From contig OY365810.1 of NCBI GenBank assembly GCA_959347315.1, positions 13,419,415 to 13,483,414 on the forward strand: DNA of 64,000 nt, given 5' to 3'. Position 1 is the first letter of the stretch. Each line of letters opens with the position of its first letter. Position numbers and translations under genes: made by a program. The notes beneath the pieces were generated by a model. It made no database searches and had not been told where the DNA came from. It saw only the letters and a program-made list of their open reading frames with translations. The DNA comes from Bimastos eiseni (Eukaryota > Annelida > Clitellata > Crassiclitellata > Lumbricidae). Positions 41,201 to 44,640 of the stretch are shown here, piece by piece.

Positions 41201-43364
41201 ATATCACGACAAATTGTTTTGCATGGAGACTGAGGAGAAGCTTCTGAAGTTCATGAGGTATGTTTACAGGTTTATCAGGTAGGTCTACAGGTTCATGAAG
41301 TAGGTCTACAAGTTCGTGAGGTAGGTCTACAGGTTCATGAGGTAGGTCTACAGGTTTATCAGGTAGGTCTACAAGTTCGTGAGGTAGGTCTACAGGTTCA
41401 TGAGGTAGGTCTACAGGTTTATCAGGTAGGTCTACAAGTTCATGAGGTAGGTCTACAGGTTCATGAGGTAGGTCTACAGGTTTATCAGGTAGGTCTACAG
41501 GTTCATGTTGAACGTCTACAGATTCATGAGGTAGGTCTGCAGGTTCATGAGATAGGTCTACAGGTTCATGAATTAGGTCTACAGGTTCATGAGATAGGTC
41601 TACTGGTTCATGAATTTGGTCTAAAGGTTCATCAACAGGTTCATGAGGTAGGTCTACAAGTTCATGTGGAAGGTCTACATGTTCATGAAGTAGGTCTACA
41701 GGTTCATCAGCAGGTTCATGAGGTAGGTCTACAGGTTCATGAGGTAGGTCTACAGGTTCACGAGGCAGTACTGCTAATCAGTGTGTGAGAACTGCACATA
41801 GTAGCTGCTAGTAGTGTGTGGGCTTTTCTGATACAATGACAGTAACTCTTTACAATGGTCTGTGTTGTCAGATGGTCCTGAATTAACAATTGGCTATTTA
41901 GTAGGACACTCGCAGCATTCTCGGGAGACAGACAGTTGTATGAATGTTGCTTTATTGATCATCTTGTTGGGGAATTTTAACTGTTGTAACTCTACTAAAA
42001 CTTTCCACTTAGCTGAAGCATTCCCATCACAGCTTAGGATTCATTCATTCATTCATTCATTTCGAAAATTTATATAGCACCCCTTCCAGAAACCTACTCA
42101 GAGGCACTGCACTCTCAGCCAGGCTGTGACCAAACAAAAAAGATTTGAGGATGTGATAGAAGGCTGGTAGATTCTTCCTAGGAAGTATGCATAGCGCTAG
42201 TGGAAGTCCATTCCACATGGAGGGCCCACAACTGAGAAGGCTTCAGTGCTGCAATGTTCTGCATTCTTAACCTGGTCAGTTTGCCTGCCTGGTGCAGAAT
42301 AGCAATTTGGTCCATTCACTGCCCTAACAGTTCCTTTACATAACCAATATAATTAATTACTTTGCTATTCAAGCGAGAATCACCATCAGAGATTCTGTGC
42401 GATTACGGCATAAATTCTTATAGCTATCTTACAGTCTGTTACTTTGTTTTCTAGATTGCCTGAGAAGTACTGGAACTTGAAGTTGCCTCACAAACTGCCC
42501 GCACGAAAGCAGCCGATGAGGGTGAATGGACTTCCAATGCTCGGCTATCTGGAGCAGACAGTCGCTCAGGTTGTGACGAAGGCCATGACGGCGGTTGGCA
42601 ACTTCAAGCCCAAGTATCCATTCATGAGTGCCACTCAGTCAGCTCTTGTCTACTTTGCCCTCCAACTTAAAGGTTAGTCATCTAAGATGACCTTTGGTCA
42701 ATGTCATAATGTCTATATTCAGATCTTCATTAAATTAGAATTTATTTTTATCTTATAAAGAGGCTCTGGTGTGCATAGTTCAAATTACAATGAACTTCTA
42801 AAATTGCTTAAATTCTTCAAGAAATGGTCAAGCATTTTTGATGTAATGCTTGAAAATTTCAATTTTACTTTTTAAACAGCATTTATACCACATAATGTTA
42901 GTAAAGGTATCGGTTCTATTCCCCTGTGCAGTTGCATCTCTAGATATGTAATCACGAGAGCATTTATATATTTCATTTTAACCCTTTAACGACCAGCGTT
43001 ATTGATTATGCCTTACGTTTTACTGGTCGTTAAATGGTTAAACACTGTCCAGCCAGCATAAAATTATATTGTTTTGATTCGCTTCCATCAAGCCTTGATT
43101 ACAGTGAAGCAATCGTTGTAAGTAGATAAGACATGCGTTGGTATTACAGCAATGAATCCAAACAACACAGAGTACGTTCGCAAGAAGTACAAGCGAAAGT
43201 TGTTGCAATACGAAGAGACGTGTGAGCTGATCAGTTATCTCGGCATCAACATGACACGCCGATATAAGGAACCCAAGGACAGACCCATTGATTTCGACTT
43301 CAAACTCGAGAAGTTTATGCAGCTACAAGCAACGAAAGTCCAACCCAACACGTGGGTCTCGTGA
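27..43364 (+). CDS. AK9: Adenylate kinase 9 (AK9) orthologue, 36 exons, 5' end outside window
   Basis: A nucleoside mono/diphosphate kinase family member; vertebrate AK9 is a large multi-domain adenylate kinase. The joined exons give 6,003 nt in one continuous frame: 2,000 residues and a TGA at 43,362-43,364 (human AK9 is about 1,900 aa). Visible P-loops: GKPGVGKT (17-24), GPPLSGKT (389-396), GPRGAGKT (1039-1046) and GPPKSGKT (1504-1511). Each is followed by the adenylate-kinase G-x-x-L-D-x-F/Y-P motif: GYVLDDFP (91-98), GWILDNFP (635-642), GFILDGFP (1209-1216), GYILDGYP (1580-1587). Five CPV modules with YHS-like spacing precede units 2-4 and form the C-terminal part. Linkers are Glu/Asp-rich. 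The Arg normally following the FP is absent in all four units. The first window exon starts only ~16 residues before a P-loop, so probably just a short N-terminus is missing. Exon borders were inferred from splice signals, phase and family similarity recalled from memory. Confidence 0.95.
196..265. mobile_element. Hairpin mini-element, copy 1
   Basis: About 70 bp with near-perfect inverted ends: TTAACCATTTAATGACCAGC at the left and GCTGGTTGTTAAAGGGTTA at the right. Same unit at 6,882, 25,202 and 42,978. The rest of this intron (to 1,232) shows nothing I can name. Confidence 0.7.
1233..1382 (+). CDS. AK9: AK9 exon 2
   Basis: Acceptor tttcag, donor gtaagg, phase 1 to 1. Encodes residues 41-90, the NMP-binding part of kinase unit 1 (RGESVPEELVVKLL). 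Confidence 0.93.
1610..1670 (+). repeat. Short dispersed repeat 'TGACAGTGCCAGTCCCAAGC'
   Basis: The string TGACAGTGCCAGTCCCAAGC followed by a purine-rich stretch recurs at 23,145-23,195. A degenerate version lies near 2,812-2,862. Probably a SINE fragment. Confidence 0.45.
1827..1939 (+). CDS. AK9: AK9 exon 3
   Basis: Acceptor tactag, donor gtaaac, phase 1 to 0. Residues 91-128 with GYVLDDFP, the core motif of unit 1, and the strand following it. Confidence 0.92.
2357..2480 (+). repeat. Tandem repeat, ~50-bp unit, 2-3 copies
   Basis: AAAATAGTCTAAATATACAG with following TTATCTGTA...CTCTGAA repeats two to three times within the intron. Confidence 0.6.
2623..2763 (+). CDS. AK9: AK9 exon 4
   Basis: Acceptor gataagcag, donor gttaaa, phase 0 to 0. 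Residues 129-175, LID-like segment (GQRIDPVTGDLYTKDVYDP). An open frame runs on past the donor, but phase and the next exon support ending at ...KKE. Confidence 0.85.
3115..3180 (+). CDS. AK9: AK9 exon 5 (acidic linker)
   Basis: 66 nt, phase 0 to 0. Residues 176-197, almost all Asp/Glu. Acceptor tctgttaag, donor gtagtg. Confidence 0.85.
3372..3702. mobile_element. Probable MITE rich in GGGTACCC
   Basis: Ends are imperfect inverted repeats (GTCGCGATTAAGACTGTCAA against TTGACAGCTTTAGTCGCAAT). GGGTACCC-type palindromes recur inside, as does a ~103-bp spaced duplicate (GATTGCGCATTTTTACGG / AATCGCGCATTTTGACGG). Borders are approximate. Confidence 0.5.
4343..4474 (+). CDS. AK9: AK9 exon 6
   Basis: Phase 0 to 0. 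Residues 198-241, acidic start then INERLIKRPEDLPSHV, the C-terminal helix of unit 1. Donor gtttgg is weak. Confidence 0.88.
4666..5062 (+). mobile_element. tRNA-headed SINE family B, copy 1 (interrupted)
   Basis: Shares with 5,757 and 30,764 the blocks GATTTCTGCTC, GCCGACTC, GTGGGAAGATG, ATATGCCAAGG, AAGAAAATGAAGTCGC and the pyrimidine-rich tail TCTTCTTCTATCTCTAG. Contains an inserted short GCGC-type hairpin near 4,770-4,805. The tRNA-like head is poorly kept. Confidence 0.6.
5280..5354 (+). CDS. AK9: AK9 exon 7
   Basis: Acceptor atgttttag, donor gtttgc, phase 0 to 0. Residues 242-266 (LCLIELDANKPTNILIQ), the last strand and helix of kinase unit 1. Confidence 0.9.
5757..6003 (+). mobile_element. 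tRNA-headed SINE family B, copy 2
   Basis: Starts with a tRNA-like segment: box A-like TTAGCGATTAGTG, GACTGTCAATC in the anticodon position (GTC-like) and box B GGGTTCAAATCCC. The body matches 30,764-31,020 (GAGGCTAAGAAAATGAAG). The pyrimidine-rich tail ends ~30 bp before the AK9 exon 8 acceptor. Confidence 0.75.
6036..6283 (+). CDS. AK9: AK9 exon 8 (first CPV module)
   Basis: Acceptor gtgtgcag, donor gtaagc, phase 0 to 2. Residues 267-349. Contains RWRRSRWQRCCPVALTEG, the start of the first CPV module, which continues in the next exon. A SINE ends just upstream of its acceptor. Confidence 0.93.
6408..6560 (+). repeat. Degenerate ~30-bp tandem repeat
   Basis: CCAAGTGTCATGTCAAATG with CCAGGGT recurs about four to five times with drift. 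Confidence 0.6.
6882..6952. mobile_element. Hairpin mini-element, copy 2
   Basis: TGACCCTTTAACGACCAGCG and its inverted partner CGCTGGTTGTTAAAGGGTTA flank a ~30-bp loop. Confidence 0.75.
6983..7163 (+). CDS. AK9: AK9 exon 9 (P-loop of kinase unit 2)
   Basis: Acceptor gctaatag, donor gtaacc, phase 2 to 0. Residues 349-409: KIYFLSSEEAL...NPRSYLLPP closes the CPV module, then GPPLSGKT opens kinase unit 2. Confidence 0.95.
7280..7793. repeat. Intron segment rich in 'TCTCGG/GGTCAAG' words
   Basis: Two clusters (7,290-7,390 and 7,690-7,790) repeat words like CTCGGGTCAAG and TCTCGGTG. Resembles a decayed member of the hAT-like repeat at 51,900, but I could not find its ends. Confidence 0.35.
7994..8144 (+). 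CDS. AK9: AK9 exon 10
   Basis: Phase 0 to 1, donor gtaagt. Acceptor attgtgaag has a poor pyrimidine tract. Residues 410-460, charged helix of unit 2 (VEEMEKKRIQVTEEVTQ). Confidence 0.85.
9266..9307 (+). CDS. AK9: AK9 micro-exon 11 (tentative 3' border)
   Basis: Acceptor gatttgtag. The frame hits TGA at 9,312, so a donor must come earlier. GT at 9,308 (CTCA|GTCTGT, weak) keeps phase 1 and gives 14 residues (EAQQRKLEEEAKL). It may be skipped, since exons 10 and 12 are also in phase with each other. Confidence 0.6.
9500..9662 (+). mobile_element. Dispersed repeat 'TTTATATAGCGCCTCT', copy 1
   Basis: Begins with TTTATATAGCGCCTCTC...CATTCAGAGGCGC and ends with GAGTCACTGGTGGCAGGCTG...CAACCAACAGATTC. 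The same order is found at 31,566-31,740; a related start is at 42,067. Confidence 0.6.
9873..10142 (+). CDS. AK9: AK9 exon 12 (Glu-rich linker)
   Basis: Acceptor aactttag, donor gtacat, phase 1 to 1. Residues 474-564. Contains an internal repeat (EEEEKMEEEEEKMEEEE) from GAAGAGGAG-type codons, so length may vary between alleles. Confidence 0.88.
10570..11215. mobile_element. hAT-type non-autonomous element (GGTTCTCAACC ends)
   Basis: Inverted ends CAATGGTTCTCAACCT / GGTTGAGAACCGCTG, the classic hAT MITE signature. The 8-bp flanks TTGTATTA / TTGTAGGA are a decayed target duplication. 646 bp, no ORF of note. Confidence 0.75.
11330..11534 (+). CDS. AK9: AK9 exon 13
   Basis: Acceptor tttttatag, donor gtgagc, phase 1 to 2. 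Residues 564-632 including EVTADHPDVVHAVEEAL, characteristic of unit 2. Confidence 0.94.
11700..12020 (+). repeat. Two ~75-bp direct copies 225 bp apart
   Basis: GCGTAAAGTTTGT...ACATCTTTCAACTCTGTTTCA...CCGTCAAC at 11,711-11,781 recurs at 11,936-12,009 with mismatches. Confidence 0.5.
12198..12974. mobile_element. hAT-type non-autonomous element, 'CGATTAATCGG' family, copy 1
   Basis: Perfect 15-bp inverted ends TAGAGCTGTACCGAT. 8-bp flanks CCTAGAAG / CCTAGAAT. Dense ATCGGC/TAATCGG subterminal repeats at both ends. About 777 bp, inserted in AK9 intron 13. A second copy lies at 48,371-49,116. Confidence 0.85.
13159..13389 (+). CDS. AK9: AK9 exon 14 (core motif of unit 2)
   Basis: Acceptor tttcttcag, donor gtaata, phase 2 to 2. 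Residues 632-709 with GGWILDNFPE, then a LID-like stretch and a charged coiled coil. Confidence 0.93.
14888..15018 (+). CDS. AK9: AK9 exon 15
   Basis: Acceptor acttttgaaag, donor gttaat, phase 2 to 1. Residues 709-753, coiled-coil/acidic (QLEEGAEEEEEKE). Confidence 0.85.
15524..15637 (+). CDS. AK9: AK9 exon 16
   Basis: Acceptor gttttatag, donor gtaggt, phase 1 to 1. Residues 753-791, charged linker (EQKEESQKQKEEMES). Confidence 0.83.
15638..18758 (+). other. Long AK9 intron, few named features
   Basis: 3.1 kb without coding signal. Contains a TGTGTTTG-rich run (about 17,775-17,840) and a possible SINE at 17,385-17,510 that resembles 28,980-29,150 (TGCTCATTTTAC..ATTGCC..CC). Nothing else recognised. 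Confidence 0.5.
18759..18799 (+). CDS. AK9: AK9 micro-exon 17
   Basis: 41 nt, acceptor tgtttatag, donor gtgaga, phase 1 to 0. Residues 791-804 (AHAKEEEKDNQVNL). The phases fit exons 16 and 18 exactly, which is the main support for so short an exon. Confidence 0.75.
19150..19235 (+). repeat. TA-rich microsatellite with internal duplicate
   Basis: (TA)n with TATACATATATA blocks; ATTATAAGAGATGT occurs twice, ~45 bp apart. Confidence 0.8.
19521..19690 (+). mobile_element. tRNA-headed SINE family A, degenerate copy
   Basis: CAGTGGCCTATTGGTCAGAGCAG (box A-like), then AACCTTGAGCAAGTC and GTGCACTTCTGAAC in the same order as the clearer copy at 59,904. Strongly diverged. Confidence 0.6.
19766..20105 (+). 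CDS. AK9: AK9 exon 18 (with poly-Ala tract)
   Basis: Acceptor actatgtag, donor gtgaga, phase 0 to 1. Residues 805-918, the linker and helical region before unit 3. A GCT/GTT run at about 19,958-19,995 encodes a poly-Ala stretch. Confidence 0.9.
20134..20310 (+). repeat. 11-bp tandem repeat AATTAGTATTT, ~16 copies
   Basis: Near-perfect array starting 29 bp after the donor of AK9 exon 18. High homogeneity suggests recent expansion. Confidence 0.95.
20335..20440 (+). repeat. TA/ATATAT microsatellite
   Basis: Runs of ATATAT and ATTATATATATT after the 11-bp array. Confidence 0.8.
20809..20927 (+). CDS. AK9: AK9 exon 19
   Basis: Acceptor tgttgtag, donor gtgagt, phase 1 to 0. Residues 918-957, KIFVHQGWERSANDIDEEE then a Glu-rich stretch. 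Confidence 0.87.
21128..21215 (+). repeat. 10-bp tandem repeat 'AGTACCAGTA'
   Basis: AGTACCAGTA / TGTACCAATA variants recur about eight times. Confidence 0.75.
21748..22336. mobile_element. TA-flanked MITE (mariner/Tc1-like ends)
   Basis: Ends CACTGTGTCC(A/G)GAAATAAAGG are inverted and flanked by TA. The inverted similarity runs about 100 bp inward (ATGAAAATAAATAGTAAAT). 589 bp, no transposase seen. Confidence 0.75.
22613..22828 (+). CDS. AK9: AK9 exon 20 (second CPV module)
   Basis: Acceptor tctgttgaag, donor gtcagt, phase 0 to 0. Residues 958-1029: FYCPVSLKEKGVLWPGD ... KVYYLSDADARDRFLTDP, a complete CPV module. The open frame continues past the donor. Confidence 0.92.
23700..23875 (+). 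repeat. TA-rich microsatellite with GCATGTTTATATGT duplicate
   Basis: Runs of TATATGTATATA; ATAGCATGTTTATATGT occurs twice about 45 bp apart. Confidence 0.8.
23933..24132 (+). CDS. AK9: AK9 exon 21 (P-loop of kinase unit 3)
   Basis: Acceptor gttggtag, donor gtaaat, phase 0 to 2. Residues 1030-1096, PPPLRILLLGPRGAGKTTHG and the following helix (HIQFRERLQELV). Confidence 0.95.
24187..24412 (-). mobile_element. tRNA-headed SINE family A copy
   Basis: Reverse-oriented. Read on the minus strand: a box A-like GGCTGATTGGTTAGAGCAG, a box B-like segment near CAAGTTTGAGTCTCG, then GGGACCTTGAGCAAGTCC and ACTCCTGAGCAAAAAAAAG. Lies in the intron between AK9 exons 21 and 22. Confidence 0.75.
24816..25008 (+). 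CDS. AK9: AK9 exon 22
   Basis: Acceptor catatctag, donor gtttca, phase 2 to 0. Residues 1096-1160, Ser/Thr/Pro/Ala-rich low-complexity linker. Supported mainly by an open frame and matching phases. Confidence 0.78.
25202..25272. mobile_element. Hairpin mini-element, copy 3
   Basis: TTAACCTTTTAACGACCAG and CTGGTCATTAAAGGGTTAA as inverted arms. Confidence 0.72.
25979..26115 (+). CDS. AK9: AK9 exon 23
   Basis: Acceptor ctgtttcag, donor gtaaga, phase 0 to 2. Residues 1161-1206 (LTDEEESIVSYLRDDEPLP), the NMP-binding part of unit 3. Confidence 0.93.
26427..26521 (+). repeat. ~19-bp tandem repeat
   Basis: TGTCACCTTTTGAA and variants recur about five times. Confidence 0.75.
26762..27050 (+). CDS. 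AK9: AK9 exon 24 (core motif of unit 3)
   Basis: Acceptor gtgtgcag, donor gtttgt, phase 2 to 0. Residues 1206-1302: STGFILDGFPST, then a basic coiled coil (RKKEKREREMKLRKEEL). The downstream intron begins with a 15-bp minisatellite. Confidence 0.95.
27070..27805 (+). repeat. 15-bp minisatellite 'CACCCTGCTCTTTAC', ~48 units
   Basis: Array of 15-bp units with few variants (TTTGC, TTTAA, GGTCGTT). It starts about 20 bp after the donor of AK9 exon 24. As 15 is a multiple of three, both strands show long spurious open frames. Confidence 0.95.
28194..28289 (+). CDS. AK9: AK9 exon 25 (probable GC donor)
   Basis: Acceptor tgttttag, phase 0 to 0. Residues 1303-1334, acidic. The frame into exon 26 requires the border GAG|GCGAGT, a GC-AG intron. 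The nearby GT (28,295) would break the phase. Confidence 0.82.
28980..29160 (+). repeat. SINE-like segment followed by ATC repeat
   Basis: TGCTCATTTTACTAATGCC, GGGAATCGATCCTGC and AACCACTCCCC resemble a tRNA-type SINE read backwards; similar to 17,385-17,510. Confidence 0.4.
29161..29297 (+). repeat. (ATC)n microsatellite
   Basis: Imperfect CATCAT run with CATCGT interruptions. The poly-His/Ser/Ile open frames over it are artefacts of the repeat. Confidence 0.95.
29686..29799 (+). CDS. AK9: AK9 exon 26
   Basis: Acceptor atgtttag, donor gtacgt, phase 0 to 0. Residues 1335-1372: poly-Glu then MKNEFMDVYESDMSKIASV. Confidence 0.9.
29955..30092 (-). mobile_element. tRNA-headed SINE family A, 3'-truncated
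   Basis: Minus orientation. Head CAGTGGTCCAGTGGTTAGGG and CGGGTTCGACCCTC (box B) kept; the tail after GCACAATTGCTCTA is missing. Ends ~75 bp before AK9 exon 27. Confidence 0.75.
30168..30386 (+). CDS. AK9: AK9 exon 27 (start of third CPV module)
   Basis: Acceptor tttatccag, donor gtagtt, phase 0 to 0. Residues 1373-1445 with IVRYTLTKKLKPMVEHR and GQWCPVK, the first half of the third CPV module. Confidence 0.95.
30764..31022 (+). mobile_element. tRNA-headed SINE family B, copy 3
   Basis: Head GTTAATGCGCTGGACTGTCG (GTC-like anticodon position), then a decayed box B and the body shared with 5,757 (GGTGGGAAGATGGG, GAGGCTAAGAAAATGAAGTCG). Ends with pyrimidines and CTATGCAG. Confidence 0.75.
31264..31465 (+). 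CDS. AK9: AK9 exon 28 (P-loop of kinase unit 4)
   Basis: Acceptor gctcgtag, donor gtaagt, phase 0 to 1. Residues 1446-1513: end of the third CPV module (AFIYFLSSQQAREEFMHDP), then GPPKSGKT. The intron after it is 4.4 kb and holds the LINE and the 36-bp minisatellite. Confidence 0.95.
31566..31740 (+). mobile_element. Dispersed repeat 'TTTATATAGCGCCTCT', copy 2
   Basis: Same start and end blocks as 9,500-9,662 (ATTTATATAGAGCCTCT ... GAGTCGCCAGTGGTGGG ... CAACCAAGTAATTC). Confidence 0.6.
31780..34205 (-). mobile_element. RTE-like LINE, 5'-truncated and frameshifted
   Basis: A non-LTR retrotransposon inserted antisense in the 4.4-kb AK9 intron. On the minus strand: endonuclease part (33,900-34,196; DFNAKVGK, LYTWTSPDGKYKNQIDYIL), linker (33,002-33,736; KDNQAPGQDGIPIELIKAG), then reverse transcriptase (32,159-33,101; AGFRKSRGTRDHIANMRW, FIDYSKAFDCINHELMW, GVRQGCILSPFLFN and the catalytic LRYADDT), then a C-terminal part (31,800-32,148; RKLGFFGHVMRSNG). 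Several frame changes separate these parts and the 5' end of the endonuclease is missing, so it is inactive. The FxDDxxTLLA and DYILI... style fits RTE/BovB elements. Confidence 0.9.
34540..35508 (+). repeat. 36-bp minisatellite, ~27 units
   Basis: Unit AAGTTGTATGAAGGGTTAGT followed by TCTACATCAAGTCATG, with alternating subtypes (TGGGGTTGTCTGAAGGG, AAGTTCTATGGAGGG). Higher-order order of subtypes is visible. 36 bp is 12 codons, so spurious peptide repeats (EGLVLHQVMKLY) appear. Confidence 0.95.
35840..36041 (+). CDS. AK9: AK9 exon 29
   Basis: Acceptor ctttgcag, donor gtaagt, phase 1 to 2. Residues 1513-1580 (LVRLSIGEAIRNVLANQP), the NMP-binding region of unit 4. Confidence 0.95.
37071..37217 (+). 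CDS. AK9: AK9 exon 30 (core motif of unit 4)
   Basis: Acceptor ctactctag, weak donor gttcgc, phase 2 to 2. Residues 1580-1629, GYILDGYPLKKIQVDLMEER. Confidence 0.9.
37641..37858 (+). CDS. AK9: AK9 exon 31
   Basis: Acceptor ctctttgaag after a pyrimidine tract; it is placed just after an in-frame stop. Donor gtctcc is weak. Phase 2 to 1. Residues 1629-1702: LPLHDSAQIFAVKLSAW ... RSKWWMWN, a conserved AK9 segment. Confidence 0.92.
38929..39087 (+). CDS. AK9: AK9 exon 32 (fourth CPV module, first half)
   Basis: Acceptor tgttctag, donor gtacga, phase 1 to 1. Residues 1702-1755: KAASIADMCITPSEF ... QYCPVSLALKGELCDCS. Confidence 0.94.
39235..39510 (+). repeat. Degenerate ~20-bp tandem repeat 'CATGACCTACTTCTTGC'
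   Basis: CATGACCTATTTCTTGCCA and variants recur about a dozen times in the intron after AK9 exon 32. Confidence 0.85.
39969..40145. mobile_element. Short hAT-type MITE with perfect 8-bp duplication
   Basis: Inverted ends CAGTGTTTCTCAAAC / GTTTGGGAAACACTG. Flanked on both sides by CTCTGGTT (39,961-39,968 and 40,146-40,153). Confidence 0.9.
40429..40636 (+). CDS. AK9: AK9 exon 33 (end of module 4, start of module 5)
   Basis: Acceptor tgtcttag, donor gtatct, phase 1 to 2. Residues 1755-1824: GHYYKLAGQEELDIFLHDP, then GYCPVTFHDGKQR. Confidence 0.95.
41159..41257 (+). CDS. AK9: AK9 exon 34
   Basis: Acceptor tgttttag, donor gtatgt, phase 2 to 2. Residues 1824-1857 (VEYHDKLFCMETEEKLLKFM), inside CPV module 5. 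Its last bases match the unit of the minisatellite that follows directly. Confidence 0.94.
41245..41770 (+). repeat. 21-bp minisatellite copied from a splice donor
   Basis: Unit GGTAGGTCTACAGGTTCATGA, about 24 copies with some truncated. It is continuous with the exon 34 end (AAGTTCATGAG|GTATGTTTACAGG), so the exon-intron border itself is the first unit. Confidence 0.93.
42040..42300 (+). mobile_element. SINE-like repeat with 'TTTATATAGCACC' start
   Basis: (ATTC)n then TTTATATAGCACCCCTTCCAG...CTACTCAGAGGCACTGC and GTCCATTCCACATGGAGGGCC. The latter resembles GTTCCATGCATTGGGTCC at 34,383, suggesting a common family. Confidence 0.5.
42455..42672 (+). CDS. AK9: AK9 exon 35
   Basis: Acceptor ttttctag, donor gttagt, phase 2 to 1. 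Residues 1857-1930 (LPEKYWNLKLPHKLP ... LGYLEQTVAQVVTKAM), conserved C-terminal region. Confidence 0.95.
42978..43042. mobile_element. Hairpin mini-element, copy 4
   Basis: TTAACCCTTTAACGACCAGC and CTGGTCGTTAAATGGTTAA as inverted arms; ends ~107 bp before AK9 terminal exon. Confidence 0.75.
43150..43364 (+). CDS. AK9: AK9 terminal exon 36
   Basis: Acceptor tattacag, phase 1 in, stop TGA 43,362-43,364. Residues 1930-2000 (SYLGINMTRRYKEPKDRPID), matching the family's C-terminus. No clear polyadenylation signal could be assigned downstream. Confidence 0.95.
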
Positions 43365-44329
43365 ATCTGCAAATGGACCTAGAAAGAATCCACCTTCCTT
43401 GACTTACTGATTATCAACTTCCAATACTTATACATGTATATAATATATTTTAATTTTAATTAAATGTATATAATATATTTTAATGTTCATGCGGTGTGCC
43501 CAAGTCCTCCTTAAGCACACATCTTCATTACTACATAAATCCCAATAGAAACAACGCTGCAACATGGTTCAAATTTTATTCGGAGTAGGGTTTCATTGAT
43601 TTGGCTGTTGATTAGCAGTCATTCTAGTCTTTTTTTTAAAAGGTGTTGATTTTCTACCATGTTTTAAATGCGATACAAGTTCTTAATGAAATGAACCAAA
43701 GACAATATTTCTTATGTCAAAATTCTTTTGTTGCAATTTGCAAACTCTGTACCCTTGCAGAAATCTTAACTACATTGAACAAGTTTATTCAATACCATAC
43801 AATGCATCACATGTTCAACTACCATCAGTAGCTTGGATATGAAAGAGATCTATCTAAAATCGTTTGATTAACAAAATTCACTTTTGATTTCCATTTCTTC
43901 TAATGATTACTTCTGTGTTAATGCACTTTGAAAACCTGGTTTGCTGCATAACAGCGCATATGTAATCAGAATCAGTTAGATTTACACGATTATCATATAA
44001 AAATAATATAAATATTCTAAAATATTAATAATTAGATCCCTGTGGTTCTAATTTAACGTAAATTTTTTTATTAAAATCTTGTAAATTTCTGATTGGGAAC
44101 AAGTTGTAAAATGTATTGTATTAAATCTAATGTGTGTATGAATTACTCCTTGACCTTAAGGTATAATTGTGTTGTGCCGTTGTTTAGCCCAGTCCTCTCC
44201 TACCTCCATTTAAAGGGTGTGAACCAAAAAATTTAACTCCAGCAAACAAGATAAAGCTGCTTGTGTCACAGGCTATTAAGCAACTTATTCCAGAACGTTA
44301 GGACAACCATGGAAAAGCTGCAATAAGTG

Positions 44330-44640
44330 CCAATGTTCATCTGTGTAAAACTTGAACATCTGACACCAGCACGATGGCAGTCACTATTTACCTGCTTTTC
44401 TCTGACAATTCTACAGACCAGGACTGTTCTTGGTTGTTGGGCTTTCTCGGTGGCTGGACCCAGGTTCTGGAACTCCCTCCCTCCCTCCCTCCCTGCGTCT
44501 GTTCGGTCTACTCAGTCTCTTTGTTTCGATCTCAACTCTCTATCTTGATGGACTGACCCCAATTGGATTTGTTGCGCCATTGATTGATGCACTCGGCATT
44601 AGACATGGGCGCAATAAAAGTGCTGATTAAAAATAATAAT
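44330..44640 (+). mobile_element. 3' end of a CR1/L2/Jockey-type LINE
   Basis: Open frame ending with FSVAGPRFWNSLPPSL and FDLNSL, typical of the very C-terminus of reverse transcriptases of these clades, then GCGCAATAAAAGTGCTGATT and AAT-rich tail. Everything upstream is missing. Confidence 0.7.

Noticed and set aside
34540..41770. CRISPR-like arrays
   Set aside because: The 36-bp and 21-bp arrays are contiguous tandem repeats without unique spacers, in an animal intron.
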